Positions 23,030 to 37,197 of a DNA stretch of 64,000 bases are shown piece by piece. Source of the DNA: Plantago elongata. Lineage: Eukaryota; Streptophyta; Magnoliopsida; Lamiales; Plantaginaceae. The position numbers were made by a program, and so were the translations under genes. The notes beneath the pieces were generated by a model, which had not been told where the DNA came from, did no database searches, and saw nothing but the letters and a program-made list of their open reading frames with translations. How positions within the stretch are numbered: the first letter of the stretch is position 1; every line of letters starts with the position of its first letter. The stretch covers positions 1 through 64,000 of the forward strand of contig JAYMSP010000022.1 in assembly GCA_036897095.1 (NCBI GenBank), in the 5' to 3' direction.

Positions 23030-26000
23030 GTGACATTTTGTCTCTTTTTATACTTAAAAAGTAATAGGAGACCAAAGGCTCCATCATACCTTATTTTTTA
23101 CTGATAAATGACATGTAATATCCCCATAAGTTGAAGGTTCACACTCCTTGCTATAGGGCCGTAAAATAGTCGAACTTTGCATACTTTGATCTTAAATTTG
23201 AAAGATAAATATTTTTTTATTGGAGCCCGACCTGTAAGTTTTTTCTTATATAATTAAGCATTTGAAACTCGAAAACTTAAGTTTAACTAATTAAACTCAT
23301 GAACTTAATATTAAGTAACGATGCTCGAATATAATTCGACTCAGGAGCTCAAAACTTTCCCAAATTTAATGAAATATGTCTTTGCCTATTTTATTATTAC
23401 CAATTTCTCTTGTTTCGAGTTGCTCGTCGAGCTTTGAAGTCGAACTTCTCAATACTCGAACTCGGCTTGAAAATGTAATCAAGCTATATTTAAGCTTGAA
23501 TGGGGCGAGGTTATTTCGAGCCAAACTCAATTAGTTCAAAATAAACCCAATTCATCAGCAACCCTACCTACGTGGGTGAGTTTGTACGTTATTCCTATTG
23601 ACTATTGAGTCGAAGTTTGAAGTATTAAATGTTGTTCAAAACTTACCTACGTAATTTGTAGGGTATTAAATTAATCATATTTATCGAGTAATTATTAAAT
23701 AATAGATGTTGCAGATAAATAATTCTGAAGGGTTTAGGATCGTATAAACTTGAAATTGCTTAAACTCAAACGTCTCAAATCGTTACAGTTTAATTAGTTC
23801 GAATTGACTACTCCGAACTGCCAACCCGTGTTCCATTCGATCCACCATAGCTCTCTAAACTTGTAAGTGCCCTAAGATTCTGCAGGACCACGCAGATCGA
23901 TCGATCAACATAATACTAAAACACATTTTGTTTGATCGATCTGAAAGGTAAATGGCTTTACTTCATCACAAAGTTAAGAATTGGAACATTATATTCCCTC
24001 ATCACACAACATCATTTTCACCTCAACTTTCCCATACTAGCTAAATTTTGGGAGTTGGGACCATCTCATATCACTTTAATTATTACTACATGCAATTTTC
24101 AACCACAACTACTAATTATCTATCCAAATAATGAACTTCGGTTGTGTTAGTCTTGCTTAAGATAACTAATAGAGTGATTAAGTGGAGGTCAACATTGAGA
24201 CCGACCATTTGCTAATTGGGAACAAAGTTGTTGTATGATCAAGTATGTAATGATGTTTGTGTAAGAGGTAATTATGTGAACACTTATCCATTTATATATG
24301 CTAGAGTTTACTTTGCCAAACTCTAAAATTGTTAGTGAACAAAAGGACGTTACATCACACTAAACATATCATACATTATATATGCATAGTGAATTTTTAT
24401 CACCCCTAAAAATTTAGGGGTTATTTGTTATACTGCTTGAACGGTCAATTTTTAATTTAAATCGAATTTTTTATATGTAAAAAGAATTTAACTTTCAGTT
24501 GAGACAATGCTATTTAAATTTTATCCCAAACTGTCTCCTGGTGAAAATGTCAAGTTAGGTCCAATAGTAGGTGAAGAGCTATTCATTATAGTTCTGTAAA
24601 GGGCATATAGTATATATGTCATTAAGCTAATTTTACCTAAAAGTATTATTTGTAGGGTATGATTAAATGTTGATATTGTTTTGGGACCCATTAAGTATAT
24701 GTTTTTTAGGCGGATATGTATATATGCATACTATATATTGAGACGTGATCAAATTGACTTAAAAGTTGACTGCATGGCCAAAGGGAATAATAATATGGAA
24801 GATATATTCCTTCCGTATGGCTATCATAAACGTCACAATTAGTATTTCTAATTGTGGAGATTGATTGAGGTGGTAAAACTTTAATAAAATTAAAGTATTT
24901 TCCTTTTTTGAAACGCAAATATACTTTCATTATCTAGGGGGGGGGGAGCAAATCCAAATCTACAATTAAGCTTCGAACATGGGGGTTTAACACAGGAATT
25001 TCCCACGCTCCGTAAACTATTACATAGAAAATCTTCCGGGGCAATTCTATGAGTTCCCAGCAAATTCAAGTCTTGTCACTTGTGGGATGTAAACAACCAG
25101 CTGGGGAAGGGCGAAACGGAGACACCCATAAAAAGATTATATATTAATCGACCGGATTAGTATCTCGTAATAGATTACCACAAAAATGAATAAAGAGAAA
25201 GAAATTAAAATCCTAATCAATTAGTTATATTGATGCTCTTTGTAATTATTGCAGGGCATGGAGTACAAATGGTCCAACCTTCATATGGAGAAATGTTCGA
25301 AAATTTGAATTGTTTAACATGAATAATAGGTAAAAATATAGCAAGTCGGTACATTAGATACCAATAGAACTTGATCCTCCTATTATCCAAAAACACAAAA
25401 GATTCTAATTTATTGTCCACCGTCCTTTCTGTTACACAGTAGACACATCATACTCGTTTTTGTTCTTCTCTGATTTTCCTATTGCTATTTTGTACGTATC
25501 ACAATGTTATTATATATTACAACCAAGAAGATATTTATCATCAATATTCATAAACCTAGAAATGATTGGCATTGTGCCTCTTTAAGAATAAGGTTTCTAA
25601 TCAAGATTCACAACAGTACTGACATAACCGATTACAATGATTTGCGAAATTAATAATTATCCGTAATTTCGTATAGTAATCAGAAATACATACAACTCAC
25701 AATGAAAATATACGGTGTAAGAAAAATAGATATTAAATGATTAAACTTAAAACATCTATAAAATCATGAATTTTAGACAAGTGGAGTATCATAGTATAAA
25801 AAAACCGACGCTGATAACCTGCAACCCATTTTACACGAGGGTTCAACTTGATCACGAAAGTCGAAAATATTAAAGAATCGATGTAAATAATTAAAATTTT
25901 AAAGTCTCTATGACTTAAACCTTTAGATGAGTCGGATAACCACCTCCGGTAAACCCCCACAGCCCACCTTCTCCAATGGAGCTGGGAGATACTTAGCGGA

Positions 26001-29000
26001 CCATTTGATATTCGAGCATTGCCTTTCCCTTGATAAAATCATTAAATCCGTATCATTAGACATTGAAAGAAAGATAGACACAAGTTGACTATAACATCTA
26101 CCAATCGCGTATTTAGTATAAATTTCGTCATGTATTATGCTATTGTTATAAAAGTGCACATATTCGGACCACGTTCTATTTGTGAAACGATGTAAATGGA
26201 GAAGAGAATAATACGATTGATTTTTCTTTGCTAAGAAAACGTCCATCGAGATGAAGTCGACATTTAGAAGTAGCGGATTCCTTTATAGCTAGGCTAAGGC
26301 GATTGTGAATTAAGGCAATTGTGAATGATTGGAACCCAGGGACAAAGAAATGACACTAGTAAGTTGTGACAAAAACACTCGTGGTATAGTAATAGATGCC
26401 CTATGCCAATAGCCTTTGCTCTGTAAAGTTGTAAACATCCAATCCATTATAGGAATGGATCGAGCAAGTTGAGTAAAATGCTTCCAAGCTATCCTTATCC
26501 AAAGAGTTCTATGCATTTGACTTGTACAAGAAATGTAAGTTCGTATAGCCGTTCACACGGTATTCGTACATCGGTACATGTATGTATGAATAATCGAAAT
26601 CGAACAAACCAATTCTTCTAACTCAGTCGATACTAAAGTACATTTTCGATATGAATTATAACCACTTCCATATGGACTAGAAATTCTCCATATAAACCTA
26701 AACTCAATAGAACTAACATGATTAAGATATAGAAGATCAATTGTAACATTTCAAGTCGATTAAAAAATGAAAGTAAGGGAGCAATTGTATATGATATTAA
26801 ACATTTTGAGCGATTCAAAAGAAAATTCATGTGGACTTCGACTCAAAGTGGACAATATTATACAAACGAGATATATGTGGGCCATGGGTAACCTCACCAG
26901 TCTAATGGGATGGGTCTTGGCCCATTAGTGGGGTCTTTACAAGATCTCTTTCTATCAAATCGAAACTTATGGAGATAGTGTGGAATTCATTTTTATTAGT
27001 AATTCTCTAGTACTTCCTTCTTGTGGGAATTTCGAACTCTTTTGAGATCTGAACTCATGTGACAATGGCTTTAATACCATAATAAAATCATCTCACATAT
27101 GAAATAGTATGAGGACTAGAATTTAATACTTTGACAAATATCACAACTCAACTATGTGTACTGCCTATACTCTTTTGCTTAAATAGTGAAGAGTATATTC
27201 AATACACTTTAAGGCTTCGACATAAACTATATAAATCAGAAAGACAACGGAAATAAACTGGAAATCGATATAAGTTTCTAGCAGGTTATCTATGTCGATA
27301 ACCCACCGAGCCTCAAGGCGAAAGTATCCACTATATGAATGAATAGATAATGAATACAAGGCTACTACTCTAGCTCTATTCTAGGAATACAACTAGATGA
27401 AAAACAACCAAGTAGATTAAGGAATGAACCGTACTAATCTAGCTCTTAATCTCTGGACTAATCACTAGATAAAACTTGGAAAAAGTTGATGACAAAATAC
27501 GTGCAACAAATATGTTATGGGAATTGTCTTGCTTGAAACACGTAGTTTTGTCTTCAATGTAAATGCCCTTTATATAAATTCTTCAAGCCGACTTCATTGG
27601 GCAAAATCCTACACTGACTCATGTTATGATTTCTGTCAATCTTCGACTTCTTATTCGATCTCTTCTTATCCAGCCGATCAACCATGTCCTTGTCCTAACA
27701 TACTTCGACTTGTAATCTCCTTTGAATCTAAGATCTCATATTTCGATTTCCTGTACACAATATACATATACTACTATTGTTATGTTAGTTGAATAAAGGT
27801 AAAAACTATATCAGTACTAATCGAAGTCAAGCTCGCCTGGGACTTGGGGTGTGAATTATATATCCAGTGTAGTCGATACACCTGTACTAGTGTACGCACT
27901 TAGTACACTGGACTGTAAATTCTTGAGTGTAATCAATACACTCACAGAAAAACTCACGTTTACAACATATATAGAAGCTCAAGTTTATAATTTACATGCA
28001 ATTATCATCGTCCAGTGTGAAATTCGACTCGCACAAAGTTTTCAATAGTTGGATTTTTTTTTCCGCAATAAAGAGTAGAATAATTATGAATAGATGTATT
28101 GATGTATAACATGCGCATATATTCTCTTGGGCTTATGATCAATATGATGCTGACATTTAGTTATGGATAGTAGTTATTGTGTATGTAACTTAAGATGGTG
28201 TGACAATTAAGCTTATAGGTGTATTAGGTATGTTTTACTTTTCGAAAACAAGTGAATCGATTCCAGTCGACCTATCTTCTTGATAAGGTATCTAATCTAA
28301 CTACATGACCAGTTAATATTCTGATGAATTATATGAAGCAATTTCGTGGTATATGCCTACCCTCTGTTATTTTCACTTTACTTAGATTTCTCTTTATGCG
28401 TCATAATTTGAGCTTAAGATATATATAAGTGTTCCAATTATTGAGCATAATATATGTTTTAAAGAAACTAAAGTTAAACAGAGATCTTCTCTACGTGACC
28501 ACACTAGTTATATTCTCGTTCCCATTTCCCACTTTAAAAATTCCACATGAATGAGAATGATCATTCCAATGCTTCGAGAATTTCGTTGAAATTCGGAAAA
28601 TTGAAATAAAGTGGCCGACTTTTAATAAGCAATTCGTCAGGCTCATGTCAAAATGTAATTTACTTAAAATAATTTGAATACGTAGTTTTTCATCCGATAC
28701 AAATAAATTATGACGTCAGTATAATCGCTAACTTAAGATGTTTAAAGGAAAAATGAATGCTGGAAGAATTTTTATGTATTAATTTGAAATACGTAAAAAC
28801 ACTTGAAAAGAATCTTAATCAAGTGATGATACATAATTGTGTTCTCCAACAATCATCATCCATCTGCTAATTTTGATATAGGGACGAACCATAAGCGTAC
28901 CAAATTGGGACTAAGGTGACGAATTCGTACCATTTTCTTTTGTATTGCGAATTTCAAGCATTATGATGAGGATAGACGACTTAAGGCCCAACGCACATTC

Positions 29001-30470
29001 TTTGTTGCTAATTTTTCCGGTATATTCGCACTGACCATTACTTTGTCTTCATTGCCAAGTATTACACATTCACAGTTTTACTAGTTCTCTTCCTTTCCTT
29101 TTCTCCTTTTGATCCTTCAGTATTTATATTCTTTCCAACAGGTCCTATATATTATGCAGGCCTTCTTTCCCAGGCTCTTGGACTTTCAAATTCCTTGCAA
29201 TTTAGTCTTTGTTGATACAATTTCTAGTCCTTTTCTTTACCATAAATCTCCAATATAGGTTGTGTGTGATATAGGGATATGATGCAATTGCAATTACTTA
29301 GATTTATCAAATTTGGTCGAAATTATAACCTTTTAAAATAATGTTATGTACACTAACTATATGGTACTGTTATCACTTTCAAAATCCAAAAGAATACAAA
29401 GACTTCACACTCCATCAACTTATATATTGCAATATATTCAATTTCGTGAAATGGATAAAGGGTACGTGATATAAAAATTACCAACATTCCAGATAAAATA
29501 AAGTTAGTCGTTCTCCATGACTAAACAAATTGCAAAATACCATGCATATGATTTTATTTTCAAAAAGGGTTTTATGGTTATCGAAATACAATTGACTATT
29601 TAGTATTGCATTTTAACTTAATGTGGAAAGTCGAAGAGGATAAAACTACAATATTGAGTTTTAATAATGTGTTTATCCGGGCACAACACGACAACTACTT
29701 GTAGGTGTTCATACTTCATTGATGAAATAAGTGAAAAACGGTAACAACCCTCATTTAATTGACTCGTCGTAACATAGTTAGTTTCTTATCGCCGCATACA
29801 AATAAAAAACGTAATTAACAACTTTCTTTATTTATTCAAGTCGTAATCTCGTATTATTATACCACCTTCAAAGATGCTTTAATTTAACACGTGTATACTT
29901 CACGATTTTCCGTATTCCTTTATACACAAAAACTACGTCATGACAAAATGGATAAAAATAGTCGTCGCTCTCCTCATCCCGGTACTCTGTTACATCTCTA
30001 ATTTATGGATAAGATCGTTTTCCTTTTCCTCTCTTTTATGTGGGTATGTTGTCGAAATATTGATCACTTTGTACCCCATTTTAAAAGTGTATATCATAAA
30101 ATTAACAAGCTTTAGATTACAAGTAATGGATGTGTAAAACATAAAAACAATGTACTTTCATATCCAGTTGATTCACAAAATTAAACACATTCTAATCCCA
30201 ACTAGACTTTATCTATCAAAAGGATAAAGGTGAATTAAACTCCTTTTGCCCATTGACCTCTCAAAACTCAACCATAGTAAAAATAGAAGATTAGAGACAT
30301 TTCGACATTATAATTATCCCGATTCGAATTGAATTTTTGTGAAAACATCCCTTTTAACTAGCTTGCTTTCACTATTACCAAGATCCAAAGTGGATAATTC
30401 TGCAACACTTTTTCACCTCCTTGTTCTCACTCAACTCAATTCTTCTCATCCATGGCATCTCTCAGAAACC
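23030..30470. other. Gene-poor intergenic region
   Basis: No protein gene recognised over about 7.4 kb. Frames of 60-107 codons occur (for example at 25923-26246 and 27517-27792) but none shows a domain or paralogue. A repeat at about 24416-24590 is related to one at 35113-35290. A poly-G run lies at 24939-24948. The rest is AT-rich unique-looking DNA. Confidence 0.5.
24416..24590. repeat. Dispersed repeat, relative of 35113-35290
   Basis: Begins GGGGTTATTTGTTATACTGC and continues TTGAACGGTCAATTTTTAAT. The segment at 35113 reads CCCTGTTTGACATACCGTTG then GAGCGATCATTTTTCATT, the same order of words, and both continue into AT-rich sequence with a GGTCCAA or GGACCAA word about 130 bases on. Both look like diverged non-coding MITE copies. 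Confidence 0.45.
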
Positions 30471-30472
30471 TT

Positions 30473-30480
30473 ATATATAT
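30473..30480 (+). promoter_or_regulatory. Probable TATA box of SUT-1
   Basis: TATATATA lies about 75 bases upstream of the ATG at 30550. Transcription would then start near 30505, downstream of the ATG at 30452, so the small out-of-frame ORF 30452-30535 would not be in the mRNA. Confidence 0.5.
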
Positions 30481-30549
30481 CCCCCAATTCCCCATTTTGC
30501 ATGTAAACACACACTCAACCAAAACCCCACATTGATACTACTCTTCACA

Positions 30550-33500
30550 ATGGATAACAACAATAACAACAATCACGGTGCCAAAACGATAATCACCACC
30601 ACTGCGCTGCCTGATGAGGCGGCGCCGATCAGGAACATTTTCCTAGTGGCGGCAATAGCTGCCGGAGTTCAGTTCGGGTGGGCTTTACAACTCTCGCTAC
30701 TGACACCATACGTGCAGTTGTTGGGTATACCCCACAAGTGGGCCTCCTACATTTGGCTGTGTGGGCCCATCTCCGGTATGATTGTTCAGCCGGTGGTTGG
30801 GTATTTCAGTGACAATTGCACGTCGAGGTTCGGGCGCCGCCGCCCGTTTATCGCCGCCGGAGCTGGGCTGGTGGGGGTCGCGGTGGTTCTGATCGGGTTC
30901 GCGGCGGATTTGGGGCATGCCGGTGGGGATTCGCTGGGTGCTGGGTTGAAACCGAGAGCTATTGGGGTTTTTGTGTTTGGGTTTTGGATTTTGGATGTTG
31001 CTAACAATATGTTGCAGGTAACTAACTCATTTTTTCATTTTTTTTATTGATAATATTTTGTTTTATCTAGATACAGTTTTGTTCGTCATATACTTTATGA
31101 AAGCTTATAGTATGCTTTTTATGTGAGCTACTATTTGAATGTTCAGATTTTACTAGTGGTTATGTGAATTTGGTGAGTTGGTGAAAAGTGATTACATGCA
31201 GGTTGATGAGGGATTGTTAATTAGGCTAGATTGAGCTTTTCTCTATGATGTAATGTTACTATATGCTAAATTGGGAATGTTGATTTGTTTTACGAGGTCT
31301 TTTTTTAGTTTTTTATATGTTTTTTGGATTCGAGGGAGTTATTTAAATCGATCCATTTGATATTGAAAATTGGAGCCTTTTTAATAAATTTAAAAATCAT
31401 GAAATGGAGCTTAATTTTTTTCCCTGTTTTATTTGAGTCTTGTGAGTTTTGTGAAAATTGATGTATGAGGTTTTTAAACAGATTGTCCTTTGTTTTTAAG
31501 CATAGAAAAACGGAGTAAATTTAATTAGTCAACAGTTTTAGTTTTTTAAATCAAGATACATTTTATCCTGTGTGAATTGCTCTGTCTAGATCGACTCCCT
31601 TGATTTATCCTGTATTGTCGAGCGCCAAAAGTATCGGTATGATAGAATTAAATTTTATATGAGGACGAATGTTCCTTTGTTGGAAAATGTCGTATTTGAT
31701 TTTTGGCATACGAACGAGTAGTTAAATGGACGACTATGAAAATTTAAATATGGATTTGTTACATTCGGTGAAATCTTGAGCCTTTTTGTTTGTTTGTTCG
31801 TCCAGAAATATATAATTGACTGACTTATTGATGTCTTTTGTGGGTTTGTTGACGCAGGGACCATGCAGAGCACTGTTGGCTGATCTATCAGGTGGGAATA
31901 CGAAAAAAATGGCGAACGCAAACTCATTCTTCTCCTTTTTCATGGCAGTTGGGAATGTGTTAGGCTATGCTGCAGGTTCTTACTCCCGCATGTACAAAGT
32001 CTTCCCCTTCTCCAAGACTATAGCTTGCGATATTTACTGCGCAAACCTCAAAAGCTGTTTCATAATTTCCATAACCCTTTTAATAACCCTCACCACACTC
32101 GCATTGTCTATCGTTCGTGAAAAGCGCCACATCGCAGAGGAACAGGTGACTGCTGCGAAGAAGGGTTTTAAGATTCCTGTATTCCCAGAATTGTTTGGTG
32201 CGCTCAAGCACTTGCCCAGGCCCATGTGGGTTCTGTTGCTGGTTACGGCCCTGAACTGGATTGCATGGTTCGGTTTCTTGCTTTTCGACACTGACTGGAT
32301 GGGCAGAGAGGTGTACGGAGGAAACCCATCAATAGATGTGCACCACCCAGAGCTCGCTGTGATTTATAATAAGGGTGTCAGTGCTGGTGCATTGGGTCTT
32401 ATGCTCAACTCTATTGTTTTGGGTTTTGCTTCATTGGGGGTGCAGTACATGGCTCGGGCTCTTGGTGGGGTTAAACGGTTGTGGGGTATCGTAAACTTTA
32501 TATTGGCAATTTGTTTATGCATGACAATTGTGATCACCAAGGTGGCGGAGCATAACCGTTCCTATTCTAATGGCATGCTTCAGACTCCAGAGAGTAGTGT
32601 CAAGATTGGAGCTTTGGTCGTGTTCTCGGCCCTCGGTATTCCTCTTGCGGTAAGCTATATTAGTCCTATTGTGCTTTGTTTACGTTCGTTTGATTCGGTT
32701 AATCTTGATTTGAAATTGGAAAGTAATAATAGGATATCTTAGGGGTAAAAGTAAATAGTAGTTGTCGAGTCGTGTACATGCTGACGTTCTTGATTCGTGT
32801 TTAGAATATATTCTATGTTTATTTATCTCACAAGCATATATTCACATGATCCCACAAAAGTGTCCACTAGATTTGTGCAGTGTGCTATGTGATAAAGAGA
32901 TGTGGAATAAAGTGGTACTTGGTTCTTTGCTAGATGAACATTTAGTTTTCAAGCTTTTATTTTGATTACTATTTGAGAACTTGATTGTATTCCCATTTGT
33001 TGAATTGGAGGAAAGTGCTATGAACCAGAAAGACTTTCAAAATTTATATTAGTTTAGAAAGTGCTGCTCGAATTTTTGCGTTCAGTATAAAAACCTTGGA
33101 GATTTTATTTGTTGGAGGCTTGCAGCCATCCAATAAAATTTTAACACGTATGGTTCACGAAACAGAGTAGGTTGGAGGATAAATTGACTTGTGAAAATAA
33201 ATTATGACAAATTAGTAGTACTATATTATTGGATTGTTGTAACTAGAAAGAACTGATGCACAACTCAGGGAATTGTGTCAGTTTTAGCACATGTGGTTAC
33301 AAAAGAAAGCAATTCATCTTTGGAAGATAAGGAGCATTTTTGGCTTTATAACAAGCTACCAAAAAGTGAAGATTATGATCTTTTGGTAGTTTCTGTGTGT
33401 TATCAAAGTAAAATATCTGGAATTTGGCACAATGCTAAAGCACATTTAATATACATTGGGAGTGAATAGAAAAGTTCATTGGGTTGCTTTTGTTTGGTGT

Positions 33501-34646
33501 GGCTGTTTAGTTGGTAGTTGCTTGCTTTTTCTCTGAGCAATTCCACAAAGCACTATGGTTATTAGTATAATAACTTCCACTTCTGGTTAAGTTGATTGTT
33601 AACGTTAGAAATTGGACTTAATTACCATCTTTGGAAAAATGCAATTTATATAGAAATTCTTTTTCTTCCAAGAGTACCCCTAGGAGTAGATTTTGACATG
33701 GAAATTTGGCATTTGGTTACCGGCTTTTATTGGGCTGTCATGGTCCCGGAGAGTTGCATGCACTGTGTACTTGGTGGGTTTATGAATGTAATTTCATTGT
33801 CTTCTTAAATGGTAGATTGATTTTCATATTTGGCATAACCAAAAGGCTTCATTTGCTCTTTATGGACATTTTTTTTTCACATGAAGAGTCTTAATCTTCA
33901 TTAAATCTCTATTTCCACGTTTTCTCACAATCTAGTGTGATCAAATTTTGCTAACTTTGGAAGAAGTCTACTATAATCGATCACGAATTTAAGCTTCGAT
34001 GTGTTTACATAAGAAACATTTAATTATGTAAATATTTTGATGCTTAACATCATAGGATGTTTCTGCATTTCATTTTTCTCTTTAATTTAGCATGCTAGCA
34101 TTATTTATTACTAGCATTTAGAAAGGATAGAGACAGTACATAGCCTGGCTTAAATGTTTTGTTTGTCTTTGATAGATAACATTCAGTGTCCCATTTGCTC
34201 TGGCATCCATTTACTCCAATTCTACTGGATCAGGACAAGGTAAATTTTGCATAAATTGGAATACATTGCTTGCAAATTTCATATTTTTCTTGTTCTGATT
34301 CGATATCACAATGTCTTGCCAGGTTTGTCACTGGGAGTACTAAATCTTGCAATTGTCATACCCCAGGTGAGACTTGGAAGATGCAATCTATCTATACAAA
34401 ATACTATAACCACAGATCAAACATAGCACGGATTAATTATCGTATTTCTGAACTACGTTTTTCTCATAACAGATGATTGTGTCTATTGCGAGTGGACCAT
34501 GGGACGCCATGTTTGGAGGCGGCAACTTGCCAGCATTTGTGGTGGGGGCGGTGGCAGCCGCTGCCAGTGGAATTTTCGCTTTTACTATGCTTCCATCACC
34601 ACCGGCTGATTCAATTAAGAACCTGAGTGTGGCAGGAGGTCACTGA
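30550..34646 (+). CDS. SUT-1: H+/sucrose symporter, five exons
   Basis: Exons 30550-31017, 31858-32649, 34176-34239, 34323-34366 and 34473-34646 join in frame to 513 residues. It is a type-I (SUC2-like) sucrose transporter of the GPH/MFS family with twelve helices, importing sucrose with protons at the plasma membrane, typically for phloem loading or sink uptake. Motifs: [20 protein letters not shown] then His62, [35 protein letters not shown] (Asp149 and Arg160, matching OsSUT1 Asp177 and Arg188), [13 protein letters not shown] (Asp300, Arg306, Glu307), and [14 protein letters not shown]. The residues I can align to functional positions are all conventional. The start at 30550 is preferred because the upstream in-frame extension begins with TTG. 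Intron 2 is long (1526 bases) and holds only spurious frames. First and most canonical member of the five-gene array. Confidence 0.95.
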
Positions 34647-35112
34647 AATTTGTAGCCTATAATTTTTCGATTGGCTGGAAAAATGGAATGTGCTTGCTTG
34701 TGGCCATTGCCTTTTTCCTTTTTTTAAAGCTTCACCCCTTTATTTTGTCAAATTCTAGTTTGGCTCATAAACAATGGCCTTATATGTACAAGCTAAAAGC
34801 TTGCAGTGTTGTTGCATATTGTGTTACTCCCTGTTCCTCTTGCATTTTGATAAACTGTTGTTCAGAAATGTGTAATTTCCATTTTATGGTCCAGTCTATT
34901 GACTTTCTTTCAGAGAGATGTATCCTTGAAAAGAGAAGAAAAGGTAATAAATACATGATTATGGAGAGAAATATAGATATTTTACTATGCCTAGACCTTA
35001 TTTATAATCTTTATGCATTCTTAAAATGAGTATTTGTTGTCTATGAATTGAGTCGGGAACTCTAAAATTTCATATTAGAGGTGATAGTAAATAGTAGTAA
35101 TTCACATACAAT

Positions 35113-35290
35113 CCGGCCCTGTTTGACATACCGTTGGAGCGATCATTTTTCATTAAAAAAATTCAAGTTAAATTGAAAAAAATTATTTAAATTCTATTCA
35201 AATCAATCTTGATGCTCTTAAAAACATGGGGTAATATGGGACCAACAGGCAATAGGTATGTTGGGTCCAAGGTCCAAACCATTTTCTACC
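35113..35290. repeat. Dispersed repeat, relative of 24416-24590
   Basis: Shares ordered words with the copy at 24416 (TTTG, ATACYG, CGRTCA, TTTTYATT). Diverged and non-coding; the ends are approximate. Confidence 0.4.
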
Positions 35291-35818
35291 TAGGACAGAC
35301 TTGAATATTTTATGGTATGACAATTTCTTCAATTCTAGGAATATAAGGCAACCATAAATCATAGGCTATGTATAGAAAATTTCACATGTAATGACACCTC
35401 ATTCCACATCACGTGGACTCCACATAATTTGTAACGCTGATGAAGATGATCTAAATGATAAGTACACTAGAACGAGATATAGGCTACTGATTTATACACT
35501 ATTTTTCTTCTTACAACTACAATTGAGAATCCAAATTGAAATTGAAAATTTTCCCCTTTTAACTCATATATCTCATCAACATAGGCTACTGATGTTCAAA
35601 GTTCTCAAGGTGGATGGAACATGTAATATAATTGAACAATTATAGCTTAACTAGAACTTATAGTAAGTTCAACTTCTCAATTTATCAATTCAATATTAAT
35701 TTTTTTATTATTTTTCTCTTTATACATCTAATTAAATAGTATTATTACTTTCAATTTCTTTTATTCTATCAACTGAAAGACCGAAATCAAGTTTATTATA
35801 CACCGGAGAAAATATAGA

Positions 35819-35930
35819 TTTTTTTTTTTTTCAATAATCTACTTATATTACAATGCCTCAACTAGAACCATCTTATAACTCTATGCCCTCAACTAACTTA
35901 TAACTCTAACACTGTTAGGGTTCGAACTAT
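35819..35930 (-). repeat. Possible SINE-type relic with A tail
   Basis: On the minus strand a B-box-like AGTTCGAACCC (35918-35928) is followed by about 85 bases ending in a run of thirteen A (35819-35831). No convincing A box lies upstream, so this may be a truncated SINE or another A-tailed retroposon. Confidence 0.3.
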
Positions 35931-36506
35931 ACAACTCCTCCTACATACAATCCAACATCAACTCTGAAGAAAATATAGGTTATTATAATAATTATATAGT
36001 TTTATTTTTAAATTAAAAATGATAATTTAAATATAGGATAGACAGGGCATTAAGGTAAAAAGTGCAGAAGACTCGTTGACCCTACTGAATGGGCAGTGGA
36101 TTAGCCCCATAGGGCCGGTATTCCTTAAACAACATTTGTAGTTTGTGCACCTCATTTGTGTTCCATACCATTTAATATAGTAATTATTGTGACACATCAT
36201 TTTATTTTTTCGAGATCATAGTTTGACAAACTTGAACATTAGTATTGAAAGTTTAAACATAATTATCCATTTCAGATAATAAATGGTGAATTAAACTATC
36301 TGTTCAAAAGCATTTAATTAAGAACTTCTTACCCAAGCTAATTTAATTAATTATATACATTATCCACTGTATATAAATAAAACGTAAGTTTTTATTCAGA
36401 ATGATAATTACTCGCAAAATAAAGAATACCGACATACTAACATCATACTTGTATATTGCTTACTGAAAATTGAACGTGTTTACTTTAAACCAACCTTACA
36501 AAATGA

Positions 36507-36510
<4 letters not shown>

Positions 36511-36535
<25 letters not shown>
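36511..36535. repeat. (AT)n microsatellite
   Basis: Uninterrupted AT dinucleotide run of about twelve units upstream of SUT-2. Confidence 0.9.
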
Positions 36536-36537
<2 letters not shown>

Positions 36538-36923
36538 CTTATCCAAAAGAAGAACTTATGATAAAAAAAATGACAAGTAGAGTTTTACCAAAAGAGGTAA
36601 AAAACAAGGATTACACCGACCTTATTAACTTTAATGGTATGTTATTTGACTAGATAAAAATTAATTAGATTGTAATCTCCCTTTTGAAGTCGATCTTATC
36701 CATTTTAATTTAATGTAATAGAATCCCCCTCTATATTTGGATAACATTAATTCATTTCAGAAGAACAGCACACCGTATTCTTGGAAAAAGCTATAAATTC
36801 TGAAAATCGTTACTAATTCTTGGCTGATGATTTATCTAAGTGTAATAACACAGTCAAAAAACAGATAAGATTTGTTCCTTCTAAACAGTGTAATGTTTTT
36901 GGTAAATTAATAAGCTAGAAGAT

Positions 36924-36957
36924 TTTCTTGGACAAGCGACCATTATGGAACATAAAT
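36924..36957 (+). promoter_or_regulatory. Promoter block shared by SUT-2 and SUT-3
   Basis: TTTTCTTGGACAAGCGACCA followed by TTATGGAACAT recurs almost exactly at 41757-41787 (TTTTCTTGGACTAGCGACCA then TTCAGGAACAT). The blocks lie 274 and 240 bases before the respective ATGs. Both are followed by a CTTATGG(C/T)CC word. Surrounding sequence is much less alike, which suggests a retained regulatory element. No transcription factor is assigned. Confidence 0.5.
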
Positions 36958-37197
36958 ACTACTATTATCACAAATGTGCCTTTTTTCTCTATGATGAAAA
37001 ATCTTATGGCCCATAATTTCCCATCTCCTCTATAAAAGAGCAATGAAACTCATCACTTCTCTTCACATTCTTCTTCATTCTCCTTCTTCTCCATCTTACA
37101 CTTTTCTCTGCATGTATTGTAGATAAAATCTCTGTCCACAAACAACTAATAGTCTAAAACTGTTAAAACTCCAAAAACATTTTGTACATTTGCAAAG

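Larger units (their letters stand above)
34660..37190. other. Intergenic region between SUT-1 and SUT-2
   Basis: No gene. Contains the dispersed repeat at 35113-35290, a poly-T plus B-box relic at 35819-35930 and an (AT)n run at 36511-36535. The SUT-2 promoter includes a block shared with SUT-3 (36924-36957). A possible TATA box (TATAAAAG) lies at 37031-37038. Confidence 0.55.

Noticed and set aside
25923-26516. Minus-strand frames of 68-107 codons at 25.9-26.5 kb
   Set aside because: No recognisable domain, and not consistent with one another as exons.
27067-27079. A TGGTATTAAAGCC word on the minus strand resembling a primer-binding site of an LTR element
   Set aside because: No LTR termini, no repeated flanks and no coding remnant nearby; the match alone is not enough to call an element.
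30452-30535. 27-codon upstream ORF before SUT-1
   Set aside because: It starts upstream of the probable transcription start implied by the TATA box at 30473, so it is unlikely to be in the mRNA.
30421-30549. N-terminal extension of SUT-1 from 30421
   Set aside because: It begins with TTG rather than ATG, covers the likely TATA box and would add 43 residues absent from the family.
33275-33894. Open frames inside SUT-1 intron 2
   Set aside because: No domain, no paralogue, no splice logic, and composition like the rest of the intron.
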